From Streptomyces sp. NBC_00289 (GTDB lineage: Bacteria > Actinomycetota > Actinomycetes > Streptomycetales > Streptomycetaceae): a stretch of DNA of 64,000 nt. The stretch lies in the NCBI RefSeq assembly GCF_041435115.1, contig NZ_CP108046.1, positions 4,588,001-4,652,000 of the forward strand, written 5' to 3'. The notes under the pieces are model-generated. The model saw nothing but the letters and a program-made list of their open reading frames with translations, was not told where the DNA came from and made no database searches. This document shows positions 41,394 through 52,400 of the stretch, piece by piece; positions within the stretch are counted from its first letter, which is position 1; every line of letters starts with the position of its first letter. The position numbers were made by a program, and so were the translations under genes.

Positions 41394-42764
41394 GTGAGCG
41401 CGCCAATGCAGCTGACTCGGATGCACCGCATTCTCATCGGCGTGGTCGTGGCCGGCGCGGTCGTCATCGCCGGCATCGGCTTCGCGGGTTCGTACGCGGC
41501 GGTCCGCGAGCTGGCCCTGAAGAAGGGCTTCGGGAACTTCTCGTACGTCTTCCCGATCGGCATCGACGCGGGTATCTGCGTCCTGCTCGCGCTGGACCTG
41601 CTGCTGACCTGGATCAGGATCCCCTTCCCGCTGCTGCGCCAGACGGCGTGGCTGCTGACGGCGGCGACGATCGCGTTCAACGGCGCGGCGGCCTGGCCCG
41701 ACCCGCTGGGCGTGGGCATGCACGCGGTGATCCCGATCCTGTTCGTGGTCTCCGTCGAGGCGGCCCGGCACGCGATCGGCCGGATCGCCGACATCACCGC
41801 CGACAAGCACATGGAGGGAGTCCGCCTCACCCGCTGGCTCCTCTCCCCGTTGCCGACCTTCCTGCTGTGGCGCCGGATGAAGCTGTGGGAGCTGCGCTCC
41901 TACGAGCAGGTCATCAAGCTGGAGCAGGAACGCCTCGTCTACCAGGCCCGGCTTCGCTCCCGCTTCGGGCGGGCGTGGCGGCGCAAGGCCCCGGTGGAGT
42001 CGCTGATGCCGCTGCGTCTGGCGCGTTACGGCGTGCCGCTGGCGGAGACGGCTCCCTCGGGTCTGGCGGCGGCGGGCATCGAGCCGGCGCTGCTGCCCCC
42101 GGCGCCGCGGCCGGAGGTGACGGCGGGCGGCCTGGCCGCGGAGGCGGCACCCGGCCCACAGCGTTCGGCACCGCCCGGCGAGCAGCGTCTCGAGCTGGCC
42201 GGCCATCCCGGCGCCGAGCGGACGGACGCCGCGTCGCGGCAGCGGGCCGGGCTCACGCCGGAGCAGAGCCCCTGGTTCAACACGCCGCCCCCGCAGGAAA
42301 CGGTCTACGAGGGTGGCTACGACCCGACGTACGACCCGGAGCAGGACGCCCAGTGGTACGAGGAGCAGCAGCAGGCCGACCAGTACGGGCAGTACGGCCG
42401 GTACGAGCACTACGAGCACTACGAGCAGGACGACCAGTACCGGGAGCCCGCCGCGGCGGCCCCTGCCGAGCCCGTCCGGGAATCCCCTTCGGAGGAGACC
42501 GGCACCTTTCCCATCCCCTCGGGCCCCAACCGCACCCGCCAGCTCGGTGAGGGCGGCGGCACTCCTCCCGCCGAGCCGGACGAGGAGGGGTACTACCAGG
42601 TCTTCAAGCAGTCCATAAACGGCAGCTACCCGACCCCGCGCGAGTTCAGCGCCAACGCCGAGGCGACGTACGGCGTGCCCGTCCCGGACGCCGACGCGAA
42701 GCGGATGGTGCTGCGCTTCACCAACCGGCACAACGCGGAACTGGAAGACGACCACATCGCCTGA
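41394..42764 (+). CDS. DUF2637 (SpdB-like) membrane protein
   Basis: 456 aa from a GTG with GAGGGGAG upstream. The first 125 residues hold four helices with the DUF2637 signature (GFGNFSYVFPIGIDAGICVL, LLTAATIAFNGAAAW). DUF2637 is shared with SpdB-type spread proteins of Streptomyces plasmids. The cytoplasmic part has conserved RWLLSPLPTFLLWRRMKLWE. A Tyr/Glu/Gln-rich low-complexity segment follows (QQADQYGQYGRYEHYEHYEQ), then a charged C terminus (YYQVFKQSINGSYPTPREFS). No conjugation genes are nearby, so this is a chromosomal member of unknown function. Confidence 0.82.
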   Translation: MSAPMQLTRMHRILIGVVVAGAVVIAGIGFAGSYAAVRELALKKGFGNFSYVFPIGIDAGICVLLALDLLLTWIRIPFPLLRQTAWLLTAATIAFNGAAAWPDPLGVGMHAVIPILFVVSVEAARHAIGRIADITADKHMEGVRLTRWLLSPLPTFLLWRRMKLWELRSYEQVIKLEQERLVYQARLRSRFGRAWRRKAPVESLMPLRLARYGVPLAETAPSGLAAAGIEPALLPPAPRPEVTAGGLAAEAAPGPQRSAPPGEQRLELAGHPGAERTDAASRQRAGLTPEQSPWFNTPPPQETVYEGGYDPTYDPEQDAQWYEEQQQADQYGQYGRYEHYEHYEQDDQYREPAAAAPAEPVRESPSEETGTFPIPSGPNRTRQLGEGGGTPPAEPDEEGYYQVFKQSINGSYPTPREFSANAEATYGVPVPDADAKRMVLRFTNRHNAELEDDHIA

Positions 42765-42780
42765 GCGGGACCGCGGACGA

Positions 42781-42817
42781 CAGGAGGCCCTCGTACGGAA
42801 TGTACGAGGGCCTCCTG
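42781..42817. terminator. Strong bidirectional terminator
   Basis: A perfect 16-bp stem beginning CAGGAGGCCCTCGTAC with loop GGAAT, between the convergent DUF2637 gene and lysS. Confidence 0.9.
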
Positions 42818-42843
42818 CACGCGCCTGTGGATCTACGCTCAGG

Positions 42844-44622
42844 TCACTCCCCGAGCAGGGCCCGTACCCGCTCCTGACCCACCGCGAGCAGCAGGGTGGG
42901 CAGCCGGGGACCGGTGTCACGCCCCACCAGCAGGTGGTAGAGCAGCGCGAAGAACGTCCGCTGGGCGGTCTTGATCTCCGGCGGCAGCTCCTTGGGCGTG
43001 GCATCGGCGGGGAAGCCCGCCTGGACCTTCGGCACGCCGTAGACCAGGTGGCTGAGCCCGTCGAGCGACCAGTGCCCGGACAGTCCGTCGAGCAGCAGGC
43101 GCAGCGACTGCTGGGACGGCTCGTCGAGGGACTTCAGCAGCTCGGCGTCGGGCTCGGCGCGGACGATGGTGCGCTGGTCGGCGGGGACGTGGGTGTTGAT
43201 CCACGCCTCGGCCCTGTCGTAGCGCGGCCGGGCCTCGTCGAGGGAGCCGAGCGGGTGCTCCGGGTCGAGGTCGCTGAGGATGCGCAGCGCCTGGTCCTGG
43301 TGCCCGGCGGTGATGTCGGCGACGGACGCCAGCGTGCGGTACGGCAGCGGGCGCGGCGTGCGCGGCAGCTCACCGCCGGCGGTCCGCACCGCGCGGGAGT
43401 GCGCGGCGACGTCGGCCGGGAGGGCGGAGCCGTCGGCGACCTTCGCGTCGAGCTTGTCCCACTCGTCGTAGAGGCGCTGGATCTCCTGGTCGAAGGCGAT
43501 CTTGAAGGACTGGTTGGGCCGGCGCCGGGCGTACAGCCAGCGCAGGAGCTGCGGCTCCATGATCTTCAGCGCGTCGGCCGCCGTCGGGACGCCGCCCCTG
43601 GACGAGGACATCTTGGCCATGCCGCTGATGCCCACGAACGCGTACATGGGGCCGATGGGCTGCTTGCCGCCGAAGATGCCGACGATCTGCCCGCCGACCT
43701 GGAAGCTGGAGCCCGGGGAGGAGTGGTCGACGCCGCTCGGCTCGAACACCACGCCCTCGTAGGCCCAGCGCATCGGCCAGTCGACCTTCCACACCAGCTT
43801 GCCGCGGTTGAACTCGTTCAGCCGGACGGTCTCGGAGAAACCGCAGGCCGTGCACGCGTACGTCAGCTCGGTGGTGTCGTCGTCGTAGGCGGTGACGGTG
43901 GTGAGGTCCTTCTCGCAGTTGCCGCAGTAAGGCTTGTACGGGAAGTAGCCGGCGGAACCGGAGCTGCCGTCGTCCTCGCCGGCCGCGCCGGAGCCCTCCG
44001 CGGCCTCCAGCTCGGCCTCGTCGGCCGGCTTCTGCTGCTTCTTCGCGGGGGCCTTCTTGGTGCGGTACTGGTCGAGGATCGCGTCGATCTCGCCGCGGTG
44101 CCGGATGGCGTGCAGGATCTGCTCGCGGTAGGCGCCGGAGGTGTACTGCTCGGTCTGGCTGATGCCGTCGAACTCGACGCCCAGTTCGGCGAGCGACTCG
44201 ACCATGGCGGCCTTGAAGTGCTCGGCCCAGTTGGGATGCGGGGACCCCGCGGGGGCGGGCACCGAGGTCAGCGGCTTGCCGATGTGCTCGGCCCACGACT
44301 CGTCGATCCCCGCGATACCGGCCGGCACCTTGCGGTAGCGGTCGTAGTCGTCCCAGGAGATGAGGTGCCGGACCTGGTGGCCGCGGCGCCTGATCTCGTC
44401 GGCGACGAGGTGCGGGGTCATCACCTCGCGGAGGTTGCCGAGGTGGATGGGGCCGGACGGCGAGAGCCCGGACGCGACGACGACCACCGGTGCGCCGGCA
44501 CCAGAGTGTTTCGCGCCCGGGGCCCGACGCTCCGACTCCTCGATGACCTCGTCCGCGAAACGGGAGACCCAGTCGGTGGTCTCGGTGCTCTGAGCCACGA
44601 TCGGCACGTCCTTCTTTCTCAT
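42844..44622 (-). CDS. lysS: Lysyl-tRNA synthetase, class I
   Basis: 592 aa. Class I motifs: PIHLGN (residues 58-63, HIGH-type) and KMSSS (337-341). A zinc-ribbon-like CGNC...CTAC (Cys233, 236, 257, 260) sits in the middle. Between residues 188 and 225 there is a Lys/Ala/Glu/Ser low-complexity insert. This class I form, common in archaea and some bacteria, is unrelated to class II LysRS. It may start at MRKKDV or a few codons later. Divergent from argS. Confidence 0.93.
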   Translation of the reverse strand: MRKKDVPIVAQSTETTDWVSRFADEVIEESERRAPGAKHSGAGAPVVVVASGLSPSGPIHLGNLREVMTPHLVADEIRRRGHQVRHLISWDDYDRYRKVPAGIAGIDESWAEHIGKPLTSVPAPAGSPHPNWAEHFKAAMVESLAELGVEFDGISQTEQYTSGAYREQILHAIRHRGEIDAILDQYRTKKAPAKKQQKPADEAELEAAEGSGAAGEDDGSSGSAGYFPYKPYCGNCEKDLTTVTAYDDDTTELTYACTACGFSETVRLNEFNRGKLVWKVDWPMRWAYEGVVFEPSGVDHSSPGSSFQVGGQIVGIFGGKQPIGPMYAFVGISGMAKMSSSRGGVPTAADALKIMEPQLLRWLYARRRPNQSFKIAFDQEIQRLYDEWDKLDAKVADGSALPADVAAHSRAVRTAGGELPRTPRPLPYRTLASVADITAGHQDQALRILSDLDPEHPLGSLDEARPRYDRAEAWINTHVPADQRTIVRAEPDAELLKSLDEPSQQSLRLLLDGLSGHWSLDGLSHLVYGVPKVQAGFPADATPKELPPEIKTAQRTFFALLYHLLVGRDTGPRLPTLLLAVGQERVRALLGE

Positions 44623-44753
44623 ACGCCAGTACGGCTGACCGGACCATTCTCCCAGCTGGGGCCGGAACCGCGAAAACGGCTTTTCACCGCATGGGATACT
44701 GGGTTCCCTGTACTCAGCAACTCCCGGAACCCGAGCAGAACGGCACCCATTCC
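44623..44753. promoter_or_regulatory. Divergent lysS / argS promoter region
   Basis: 131 bp separate the two synthetase start codons and must contain both promoters. GGGATACT at about 44693-44700 is a candidate -10 type element for argS. No T-box or attenuator structure was recognised. Confidence 0.5.
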
Positions 44754-46520
44754 ATGGCCTCGGTCACGTCCCTCAGCGACTCCGTCCAGCAGCGCCTCGC
44801 GGCGGCTCTCTCGGCAGCCCTGCCGGAGGCCGGCTCCGCCGACCCGCTGCTGCGACGTAGCGACCGGGCCGACTTCCAGGCCAACGGCATCCTCGCGCTG
44901 GCCAAGAAGGCGAAGGCCAACCCGCGGGAGCTGGCGACACAGGTGGTCGCCCAGGTCGAGTCGGGTGACGTGATCCGGGAGATCGAGGTGTCCGGCCCCG
45001 GCTTCCTGAACATCACGCTCAGCGACGGGGCGATCGTCCGGAACCTCGCCGCGCGTTACGCGGACCCGGCCCGCCTCGGCGTGCCCCTCGCGGAGCACCC
45101 GGGCACCACGGTCATCGACTACGCCCAGCCGAACGTGGCGAAGGAGATGCACGTCGGCCACCTCCGTTCCGCGGTGATCGGCGACGCGGTGGTCCAGCTG
45201 CTGGAGTTCACCGGCGAGAGCGTCGTGCGGCGCCACCACATCGGCGACTGGGGTACCCAGTTCGGCATGCTCATCCAGTACCTGGACGAGCACCCGCACG
45301 AGCTGGACCACAAGGACACCCAGGTCTCCGGCGAGGAGGCGATGTCGAACCTCGACCGTCTCTACAAGGCGGCGCGGAAGCTGTTCGACTCCGACGAGGA
45401 GTTCAAGACGAGGGCCCGCCTCAGGGTGGTCGACCTCCAGGCCGGCGACCCGCACACGCTCGCCGTCTGGCAGAAGTTCGTCGACGAGTCGAAGATCTAC
45501 TTCTTCTCCGTCTTCGAGAAGCTCGACATGGAGATCCGGGACGCGGACATCGTCGGCGAGTCCGGCTACAACGACATGCTCGCGGAGACCTGCCGGCTCC
45601 TGGAGGAGTCGGGCGTCGCGGTCCGCTCCGAGGGCGCGCTCTGTGTCTTCTTCGACGACGTCAAGGGCCCGGACGGCAACCCGGTCCCGCTGATCGTGCA
45701 GAAGTCGGACGGCGGCTACGGCTACGCGGCGACGGACCTGTCCGCGATCAGGGACCGTGTGTTCAACCTGAAGGCGAACACGCTGGTCTACGTCGTCGAC
45801 GCGCGCCAGTCGCTGCACTTCAAGATGGTCTTCGAGACGGCTCGCCGGGCCGGCTGGCTGGGCGACGACGTCACGGCCCACCAGCTCGCCTTCGGCACGG
45901 TCCTCGGCAAGGACGGCAAGCCGTTCAAGACCCGTGAGGGCGAGACGGTCAAGCTGGTCGACCTCCTCGACGAGGCGGTCGAGCGGGCGACCGCCGTCGT
46001 CCGGGAGAAGGACGTCCAGCAGCAGCTGTCCGAGCAGGAGATCGCCGAGCGCGGCACCCAGGTGGGCGTCGGCGCGGTGAAGTACGCGGACCTGTCGACG
46101 TCGGCCAACCGCGACTACAAGTTCGACCTGGACCAGATGGTCTCGCTGAACGGCGACACCAGCGTGTACCTCCAGTACGCGTACGCCCGTATCCAGTCGA
46201 TCCTGCGCAAGGCCGGGGAGCTGCGCCCCTCGGCCCACCCGGAGCTCGAACTGGCCGAGGCGGAGCGGGCGCTGGGCCTGCACGCCGACGCCTTCGCGGA
46301 GACGGTGGCCGACGCGGCGAGGGAGTACGCCCCGCACAAGCTGGCCGCGTACCTGTACCAACTGGCGTCGCTGTACACGACGTTCTACGACAAGTGCCCG
46401 GTGCTCAAGGCCGAGACGCCGGAGCAGGTGGAGAACCGCCTGTTCCTGTGCGACGTCACGGCCCGCACCCTGCACCGGGGCATGGCCCTGCTGGGCGTCA
46501 GGACGCCCGAGCGGCTCTGA
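44754..46520 (+). CDS. argS: Arginyl-tRNA synthetase
   Basis: 588 aa from the ATG giving [19 protein letters not shown]. The N-terminal Arg-tRNA domain ends in [15 protein letters not shown]. The HIGH motif is HVGH (133-136) in [16 protein letters not shown]. Further ArgRS blocks are [28 protein letters not shown] and the C-terminal anticodon domain with [17 protein letters not shown]. The KMSKS loop is degenerate ([12 protein letters not shown]), which is normal for many ArgRS enzymes. Divergent from lysS. Confidence 0.95.
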   Translation: MASVTSLSDSVQQRLAAALSAALPEAGSADPLLRRSDRADFQANGILALAKKAKANPRELATQVVAQVESGDVIREIEVSGPGFLNITLSDGAIVRNLAARYADPARLGVPLAEHPGTTVIDYAQPNVAKEMHVGHLRSAVIGDAVVQLLEFTGESVVRRHHIGDWGTQFGMLIQYLDEHPHELDHKDTQVSGEEAMSNLDRLYKAARKLFDSDEEFKTRARLRVVDLQAGDPHTLAVWQKFVDESKIYFFSVFEKLDMEIRDADIVGESGYNDMLAETCRLLEESGVAVRSEGALCVFFDDVKGPDGNPVPLIVQKSDGGYGYAATDLSAIRDRVFNLKANTLVYVVDARQSLHFKMVFETARRAGWLGDDVTAHQLAFGTVLGKDGKPFKTREGETVKLVDLLDEAVERATAVVREKDVQQQLSEQEIAERGTQVGVGAVKYADLSTSANRDYKFDLDQMVSLNGDTSVYLQYAYARIQSILRKAGELRPSAHPELELAEAERALGLHADAFAETVADAAREYAPHKLAAYLYQLASLYTTFYDKCPVLKAETPEQVENRLFLCDVTARTLHRGMALLGVRTPERL

Positions 46521-46537
46521 GGAGAACCGCACGACGC

Positions 46538-46577
46538 ACCGCGGCCCGTCCTCCCCACCGGGAGGGCGGGCCGCGGT
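46538..46577. terminator. argS terminator hairpin
   Basis: An 18-bp stem starting ACCGCGGCCCGTCC, perfect except for one G-U pair, with a 4-nt loop, 18 bp after the argS stop. Confidence 0.9.
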
Positions 46578-46772
46578 CGTCGGCGCACGGGTCCGCCTCA
46601 CCGGCTGACCTGCGAGAGCGCCGTCCGGCGGGACGGTGGTGGCGGGTGGTGGCCGATTCCGTATCCGTGCAGGAACCACGTTGCGGTGCGGTCACGTGGT
46701 TGCTGATGCAGAATGCCACCGGGGCACAGCGGCACTGACCACGGCCACTGATCATGAACGCGTGGGGGGAAC

Positions 46773-47603
46773 ATGTCGCGTTGGAAAGCGCTGCCTGCGG
46801 AACTCGACCCGCGCGTCCGGCAGTTACTGGTGCGCTTACGACGGCTGAAGGACCACAGCGGGCTGAGCATGCGGCAACTGGCGTCGAAGACGGCGTACAG
46901 CCCGAAGTCCTGGGAGCGCTACCTGAGCGGCCGGTCGCTGCCGCCGCGGGACGCCGTGGAGGCGATGGCCCGGATCGGCGGCGACGATCCGACCCGGCTG
47001 CTCGCGCTGCACGAGGTCGCCGCCGAGGCCTGGCGGGCGGGCCGCGCGGGCACGTCCGCCCCGGAGCCGGCCGTGACGGAGCCGGCCGAAGCCGAGTCGT
47101 CCGTACCGGCGGCCTCGGCGCCAGAGTCCGAGGTCCTGTCGGCGGGGACAGAGGAGGCGCGATTACCAGGACGTGCCCTGCGCGTCGCCCTCGTGTCGGG
47201 CTCGGTGGCCCTGGTGCTGGCCGTGTCCTCCACGGTGCTCGTGGTCGTACGGATCATGGACGACCGGGACGGCGGCGCACCGGCGGCTTCGCACGCCGCG
47301 TCCACCGCGTCGGCGTCACCGACGGTGGCCAAACGCGTGTACCGCTGCCGCCTGGAACGGACCGGCGGGCGCTGGTACGCGGGCAACAGCCGCGCCCTGG
47401 ACGCCACCGTGGCGTACGGCAACTCCGGGCCGCAGGTCGCCGAGGTGCAGTGTCTGCTGCGCAGGAGGGGAATCTCGCCGGGGGCCATCGACGGCATGTT
47501 CGGCCCGCTGACGATGGGCGCGGTCGAGCGCTTCCAGAAGCGGGCGCGTCTCCGGGTGGACGGCATCGTCGGACCGCACACCTGGAAAGTACTGCGGGGA
47601 TGA
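46773..47603 (+). CDS. HTH-transmembrane-peptidoglycan-binding protein
   Basis: 276 aa. Domains in order: a cytoplasmic XRE-like HTH (residues about 17-65, SGLSMRQLASKTAYSPKSWE), an acidic Pro/Ala linker, a single helix (VALVSGSVALVLAVSSTVLV, about 147-166), and an outside PG_binding_1 domain (GPQVAEVQCLLRRRGISPGA through GPLTMGAVERFQKRARLRVD). This suggests a one-component sensor linking cell wall contact to DNA binding. The gene holds three TTA codons (46824, 46836, 47163), so its translation should depend on the bldA tRNA. The next gene overlaps its stop. Confidence 0.83.
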   Translation: MSRWKALPAELDPRVRQLLVRLRRLKDHSGLSMRQLASKTAYSPKSWERYLSGRSLPPRDAVEAMARIGGDDPTRLLALHEVAAEAWRAGRAGTSAPEPAVTEPAEAESSVPAASAPESEVLSAGTEEARLPGRALRVALVSGSVALVLAVSSTVLVVVRIMDDRDGGAPAASHAASTASASPTVAKRVYRCRLERTGGRWYAGNSRALDATVAYGNSGPQVAEVQCLLRRRGISPGAIDGMFGPLTMGAVERFQKRARLRVDGIVGPHTWKVLRG

Positions 47604-48490
47604 CACCGTCACCGGGACATGCCCGACTCGCCTCGGAACTGAGGGAGTTGCGGGCACGCACCGGCCTGAGCCTGGCCGGCCTCGCGGCGCAGACCGCGTA
47701 CAGCAAGTCGTCCTGGGAGCGCTACCTCAACGGCAGGGCGCTGCCGCCCCGCCCCGCGGTGCGAGAGTTGTGCCGGCTCGCCGGCGAACCGGAGGGACGC
47801 TGTCTGGCGCTGTGGGAGATCGCGGAGTCGGAATGGAGCGGGCGCGCGGCGGAGACGACGCGGAAGGAGCCGGGGCGGGCGGAGACGGAGCGGACGGAAG
47901 CGCCCTCGCCGGCGCCGCCTTCCCCTTCCCCTTCCCCGACAGCGACTCCCGCTCCGGCTGTCCGGGAGGCCGCCCGTGCCGGTAACCGGACCGTGGCGCT
48001 CGTTGCCGTGCTCGCGTCGGCCTGCGCCGTGACCGTCGGGAGTGTGGCGGTGGCGCTCCTCCTGCTGCCGGGCCACGACGGCGAGTCGTGGTCGTCCGCA
48101 CTCCCGTCCCCGTCCCCGTCCTCGGCCGGACCGTACTGCCGGGGTGCCGCCTGCGAGGGCAGGGATCCGATGGCGATGAAGTGCGCCGCCCAGCCCGACA
48201 CCCTCGCCCTGCGCCGCATGGCCACCGGAGCCTGGATGGAAGTGCGCTACAGCAGGGCGTGCGGGGCCAGTTGGGCGCGGACCTGGGGTACGCGGATCGG
48301 CGACCGGATCGAGATGAGCGCGGGCGGCGCCGCGGGCCCGGTCCGCCGCGCCGAGGTCAGGGACGGCGTCGACACCGATGCCTTCGTCTACACCCCCATG
48401 GCGGTCACCCTCCCCGGCACCGTCGTCACCACCTGTTTCCGGCCCGCGGGGGCCGACCGGTCGGAGTGCTTCAAAAGCCGGGTGAAGTAG
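47600..48490 (+). CDS. HTH-transmembrane protein with DUF2690 outside domain
   Basis: 296 aa; its ATG overlaps the previous stop by 4 bp. It has the same plan as its neighbour: an N-terminal XRE-like HTH (TGLSLAGLAAQTAYSKSSWE), a Ser/Pro/Thr-rich linker, one helix (VALVAVLASACAVTVGSVAV), and an extracytoplasmic domain. That outside domain resembles DUF2690 (AACEGRDPMAMKCAAQPDTL, MEVRYSRACGASWAR) instead of a peptidoglycan-binding fold. The HTH halves are clearly paralogous, while the outside halves differ. Function is inferred as a membrane-bound regulator. Confidence 0.82.
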   Translation: MTPSPGHARLASELRELRARTGLSLAGLAAQTAYSKSSWERYLNGRALPPRPAVRELCRLAGEPEGRCLALWEIAESEWSGRAAETTRKEPGRAETERTEAPSPAPPSPSPSPTATPAPAVREAARAGNRTVALVAVLASACAVTVGSVAVALLLLPGHDGESWSSALPSPSPSSAGPYCRGAACEGRDPMAMKCAAQPDTLALRRMATGAWMEVRYSRACGASWARTWGTRIGDRIEMSAGGAAGPVRRAEVRDGVDTDAFVYTPMAVTLPGTVVTTCFRPAGADRSECFKSRVK

Positions 48491-48599
48491 CGGATCCGCC
48501 CGGTCCGGCCTTCGCCAACTCGCCTTCGCAACAGCCCGGTTACGCCTGCCGACCGGGGCCGCCGTCCGATTGTCAGTGGCGGCCCCTACAGTCACCGGC

Positions 48600-49454
48600 A
48601 TGGCGACACTTCCCAACCCGCTGCCCACACTGGCGGCCGACCCGAGCGGCCGCTCCCTCGGGCTCCGACTTCCGCTCGGCACCCTGACCGACGCGACCGA
48701 CGAAGGCCCCTGGCACGAACCGCTGCTGTGGTACGCCGGGCAGCCCGCGTCCACCGGCAACTGGTCGGCGCTCGGTACCCCCGCCGCCCGGGCCGGTCTG
48801 CTCCCGGTCCTCGTCGACGTCGGCGGCAGCCAGGGCGGCCCGGAGGACTGGGAGTTGATGCCGGGCGAGACGTCGTACCCCGGGGACCACGACGCCGAGG
48901 AGGTGCTCGCGGAGTACTGGGAGGAGAACGCGGAGGACGAACTCGCCCCCGACGCCGAGGACGCGGGCGGTCACGACCGGGCGCCGGTCCTCGCCCCCTT
49001 CGGCCCCGCCTGGCCCGGCCTCGCCCCGGCCGCCGCCCGCTTGACCGCCGACCCGGACACCCGGGCCGCTCAGGTCGCCGACTCGCTGACCGGCGGCCCG
49101 CGCTCCTGGTTCAAGGAACCTCGCCTCGCCCTGGTACCGGCCCGCCGCTCCGCCGACATCCCGGCCGCCATCGGCTGGAGCGGCCCGCTGAACTACGAGG
49201 ACGACGTGGCCCGGCTCTGCGCGGTGCTGCGCTCCTGGGAGGACCGCTTCGGGATACGGGTCGTCGCGCTCGGCTTCGACACCCTGGTGGTGTCCGTGGC
49301 CGCCCCGCCCACCACCCCGGAGCAGGCCGAGGCGGTGGCGGCGGAACACTTCGCGTTCTGCCCGGACACCGTCCTGCAGGACGGACCGGACACCCTGCGC
49401 GCCTATGCCGAGGATCTCGTCGGCGAGGACACCTGGTCCTTCTGGTGGGACTGA
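48600..49454 (+). CDS. DUF4253 domain protein
   Basis: 284 aa from the ATG giving MATLPNPLPTLAADPSGR. The C-terminal 110 residues carry the DUF4253 pattern: ALVPARRSADIPAAIGWSG, then LRSWEDRFGIRVVALGFDTL and a final TWSFWWD. An acidic segment lies near residues 90-125. No signal peptide or membrane helix. Soluble protein of unknown role, common in Streptomyces. Confidence 0.82.
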   Translation: MATLPNPLPTLAADPSGRSLGLRLPLGTLTDATDEGPWHEPLLWYAGQPASTGNWSALGTPAARAGLLPVLVDVGGSQGGPEDWELMPGETSYPGDHDAEEVLAEYWEENAEDELAPDAEDAGGHDRAPVLAPFGPAWPGLAPAAARLTADPDTRAAQVADSLTGGPRSWFKEPRLALVPARRSADIPAAIGWSGPLNYEDDVARLCAVLRSWEDRFGIRVVALGFDTLVVSVAAPPTTPEQAEAVAAEHFAFCPDTVLQDGPDTLRAYAEDLVGEDTWSFWWD

Positions 49455-49464
49455 CCGCCGGACC

Positions 49465-52400
49465 TCAGAACACGCCCTGGTAACCGCCCCAGCCGGTGGC
49501 GATCTTCGTACGGCTGCCGAAGGAGCCCCTGCCGTTGCCGCCCAGGCGCCACAGCACGCCGTCCGTGTCCCGGGCGGCCAGGTCGGCCCTGCCGTCGCCG
49601 GTGAGGTCTCCGGCGCCGACGACGGCGTTGTAGGCCGAGCCCCAGTTGTCGAAGACCTTCACCCGGGACGTGAACGTGCCGGCCCCGGTGCCGTTGTAGC
49701 GCCACAGCTCGTTCGACCTGTCCTGGGCGAGCAGATCGCCGCGGCCGTCACCGTTGAGGTCGCCGGCCCCGACGATCTTCTTGTAGCCGGACCAGTCGGT
49801 GTACAGCTTCACCCGCGCCGACAGCTTCCCCGAGCTGGTCGCCCGGTACAGGTAGGTCGCGCCCGTCGAGGAGTTGCGGGCGATCAGGTCGGCGCGCCCG
49901 TCGCCGGTGACGTCGCCGGGCGAGGTCAGCACGTCGTACTGCTGGAAGCCCGTACCGAGCGAGGTGTACGCGGTCGACGGCGTCACTGCCTTTCCGCAGG
50001 CGGGCCGGTAGGCGCGCAGGGTGCCGCCGGCGAAGCGCACCAGGACCTCGTTGCAGCGGTCGCCGTTCAGGTCACCGAACGGGACGGCCGTGACCGAGGT
50101 CGCCCAGCCGGACCCGGAGACCTTGCCCGCGAGGGCACCGGCGCCGTTGCCCTGGTGAATCGTCAGGCTCCCGGCGGAGTTGAGGGTCACCAGGTCGCCG
50201 ATCCCGTCCAGGCCGGCGTGGTCGCGCCGTACCGCCGCGGCGCCGGTCACCCTGAGGGAGCCGGAGAGGGGCGGCATGGCTGCGGCGCCGTCGGCCGGGG
50301 CGGCGGTGAGCGTCCAGGTGTAGGCGCCGTTGGGCACCAGCGCGCCCGCCTGCGAACGCCCGTCCCAGGAGACGTCGACCGCGCTCCGGGCCGGGCCGCC
50401 CTGCCAGGTGCGCGGTACGGCGCCGCTGGTGTCGCTCCTGAGGGTCAACTGCCAGGAGGCGGCGGGCTTGGACAGCCACCAGCGGCCCGTCCACCGTGCC
50501 GCACCGCCGTCGGCGGCGAAGGCGGCGGGGACGGTGGAGTCGGGCACGGAGAGCCGGGAGGCCAACCAGGTGTAGGTGTGGGCGCTGACGACGTGCACGG
50601 CGTTGTCCGAACTGCCGAGGTAGGCGACCTTGTTGGAGCGGCGGTCCACGCTCCAGGTGTAACCCCGGTTGTCGAAGGCTTCGGTGACGGCGACACCGGT
50701 GATCTCCCCGAGGGGTTCGGTGACATCGTTGGCGATCTCCACCGACTGGATCGACCGCGTGGCGGTGTTGAGGTAGGCGTAGAAGCCGTCGCCCAGGAGC
50801 ACCTCCCCGACGGGAGCCGGGTATGCCTGGCCCGTCCCGTCGAGCTTCTTGATGCCGGCCTTGTGCAGGCCGGCGCAGCTCCAGTACAGAAGGGTGCCGT
50901 TGGTGCGCAGGTCGTCGGGGGTGCAGCCGGGGCCGGCGTCGACGGTGCGCAGGACCTTGCCGGTGCGCAGGCTGGTGGCGACCACCGTGCCGGCGGTGGC
51001 GGAGGGGGTCCACAGGGTGGCGTGGTCGAGGGCGGCCGCCTGCGCTTCCTGTTCGCGTACGACCTCGTCGGCGGCGATGTCCACCACGTACTGGGTGCCG
51101 GTGCCGCCGGTGCCGCCGGAGCCCGCGTACAGCACGTACTGGGGTGAGACGTCGAGGATGCGGCCGCCGGTGGCCGGCAGCGCGATGTCGCCGGCCGGGT
51201 CGTCGGCGGTGGTGAGGACGTCCTTGCCGGTGGCCGGGTCGGTGGTCAGCTGCGCGAGGCCCTCGTCGCCGCCGTCGGCGAAACGGCCCGGGCCGGTGCC
51301 GGGCGAGGGGGCGGTGGCCGTCAGGGCGCTGCCGTCGGCCGGGGCCATCGCGGTGCCGACGTCCTGGCTGTGCAGGGTCGGCGTGCCGCGCAGGGTGTTG
51401 AGGAAGCGCACGGTTCCGCGGTCCAGGCTCACCGCCCCCACGGTGCCGTAGTAACGCACCGGCGGCACCACGTGCAGGGTGTTCACGAAGACCGCGCCGG
51501 TGCCGTCCTGGCTGAGGTGGTGGATGGCCCGGGTTCCGCCGGCGGTGACCCGTCCGACGGCGGTCACCGCCTCCCCGGTCTGCATGATCTGTTCGACGTC
51601 GGCCAGCGCTGTCCCGGCCGGCTCCCCGTCGAGTGACTGCTTGTGCAGCGTCCCGCCCGAACCCTCGTACCAGAGAAGGTTGTTGCCCACGACGAACGAC
51701 GTGACCTCGCTGTCCGGCGACTGTGTGGTCACGGGCCGGATCCCCGGAGTGCCGCCCGGGCTGCTGCGCGCCCTGAGGCGTATCCCGTCCTCGCCCTCCC
51801 GGGTGAACCAGGACACCCAGGCGCCGGTGAGCCGGAAGCTGTTCGCGGGGCCGGTGACCTGGAGGGCCTGGACGCTGCCGTCGACACCGTCGACGATCCC
51901 GTACGCGGCCCGCCCGTCCTGCTGGTAGCGGACGACGAACTCGGCGTTGTCCCGGGCGAGGATCTCCGGTTCGGCCTCGGCGCTCGCACCGGCCGGCAGC
52001 CGCACGGGAACCTCGTACATGCTGCCCGAGGTGGTCGTCCGGACGATCCGGTACTCGTGCGAGCCGTCCTCCAGCTCCGCCGAGACCAGCACGAAGCCGC
52101 CGCTCATCTGCGGCTTGCTGTAGCCGGCCGGCAGCGTCATGGTGCGCGAGGTGGAGTCGTCCAGATCCAGCAGCACGATCGTGGTACGGCCGTCGTCGCC
52201 GACGGTGGTGTAGGCGACCCGGTTGTCGTAGTCGTACATCGGGACGATGGACTCGGCGGGCACACCGTCGAGAGCCGTCACCACCTTGCCGGTCCGGCTC
52301 CACACGTAGCCGCCGGTGCCCTCCTCCTGGTAGAGCGCGCCGAGATAGCTGCCCGCCAGGAGCTTGACCTCCCGGTCGACACCGGCGCCGGGTGCCGGGA

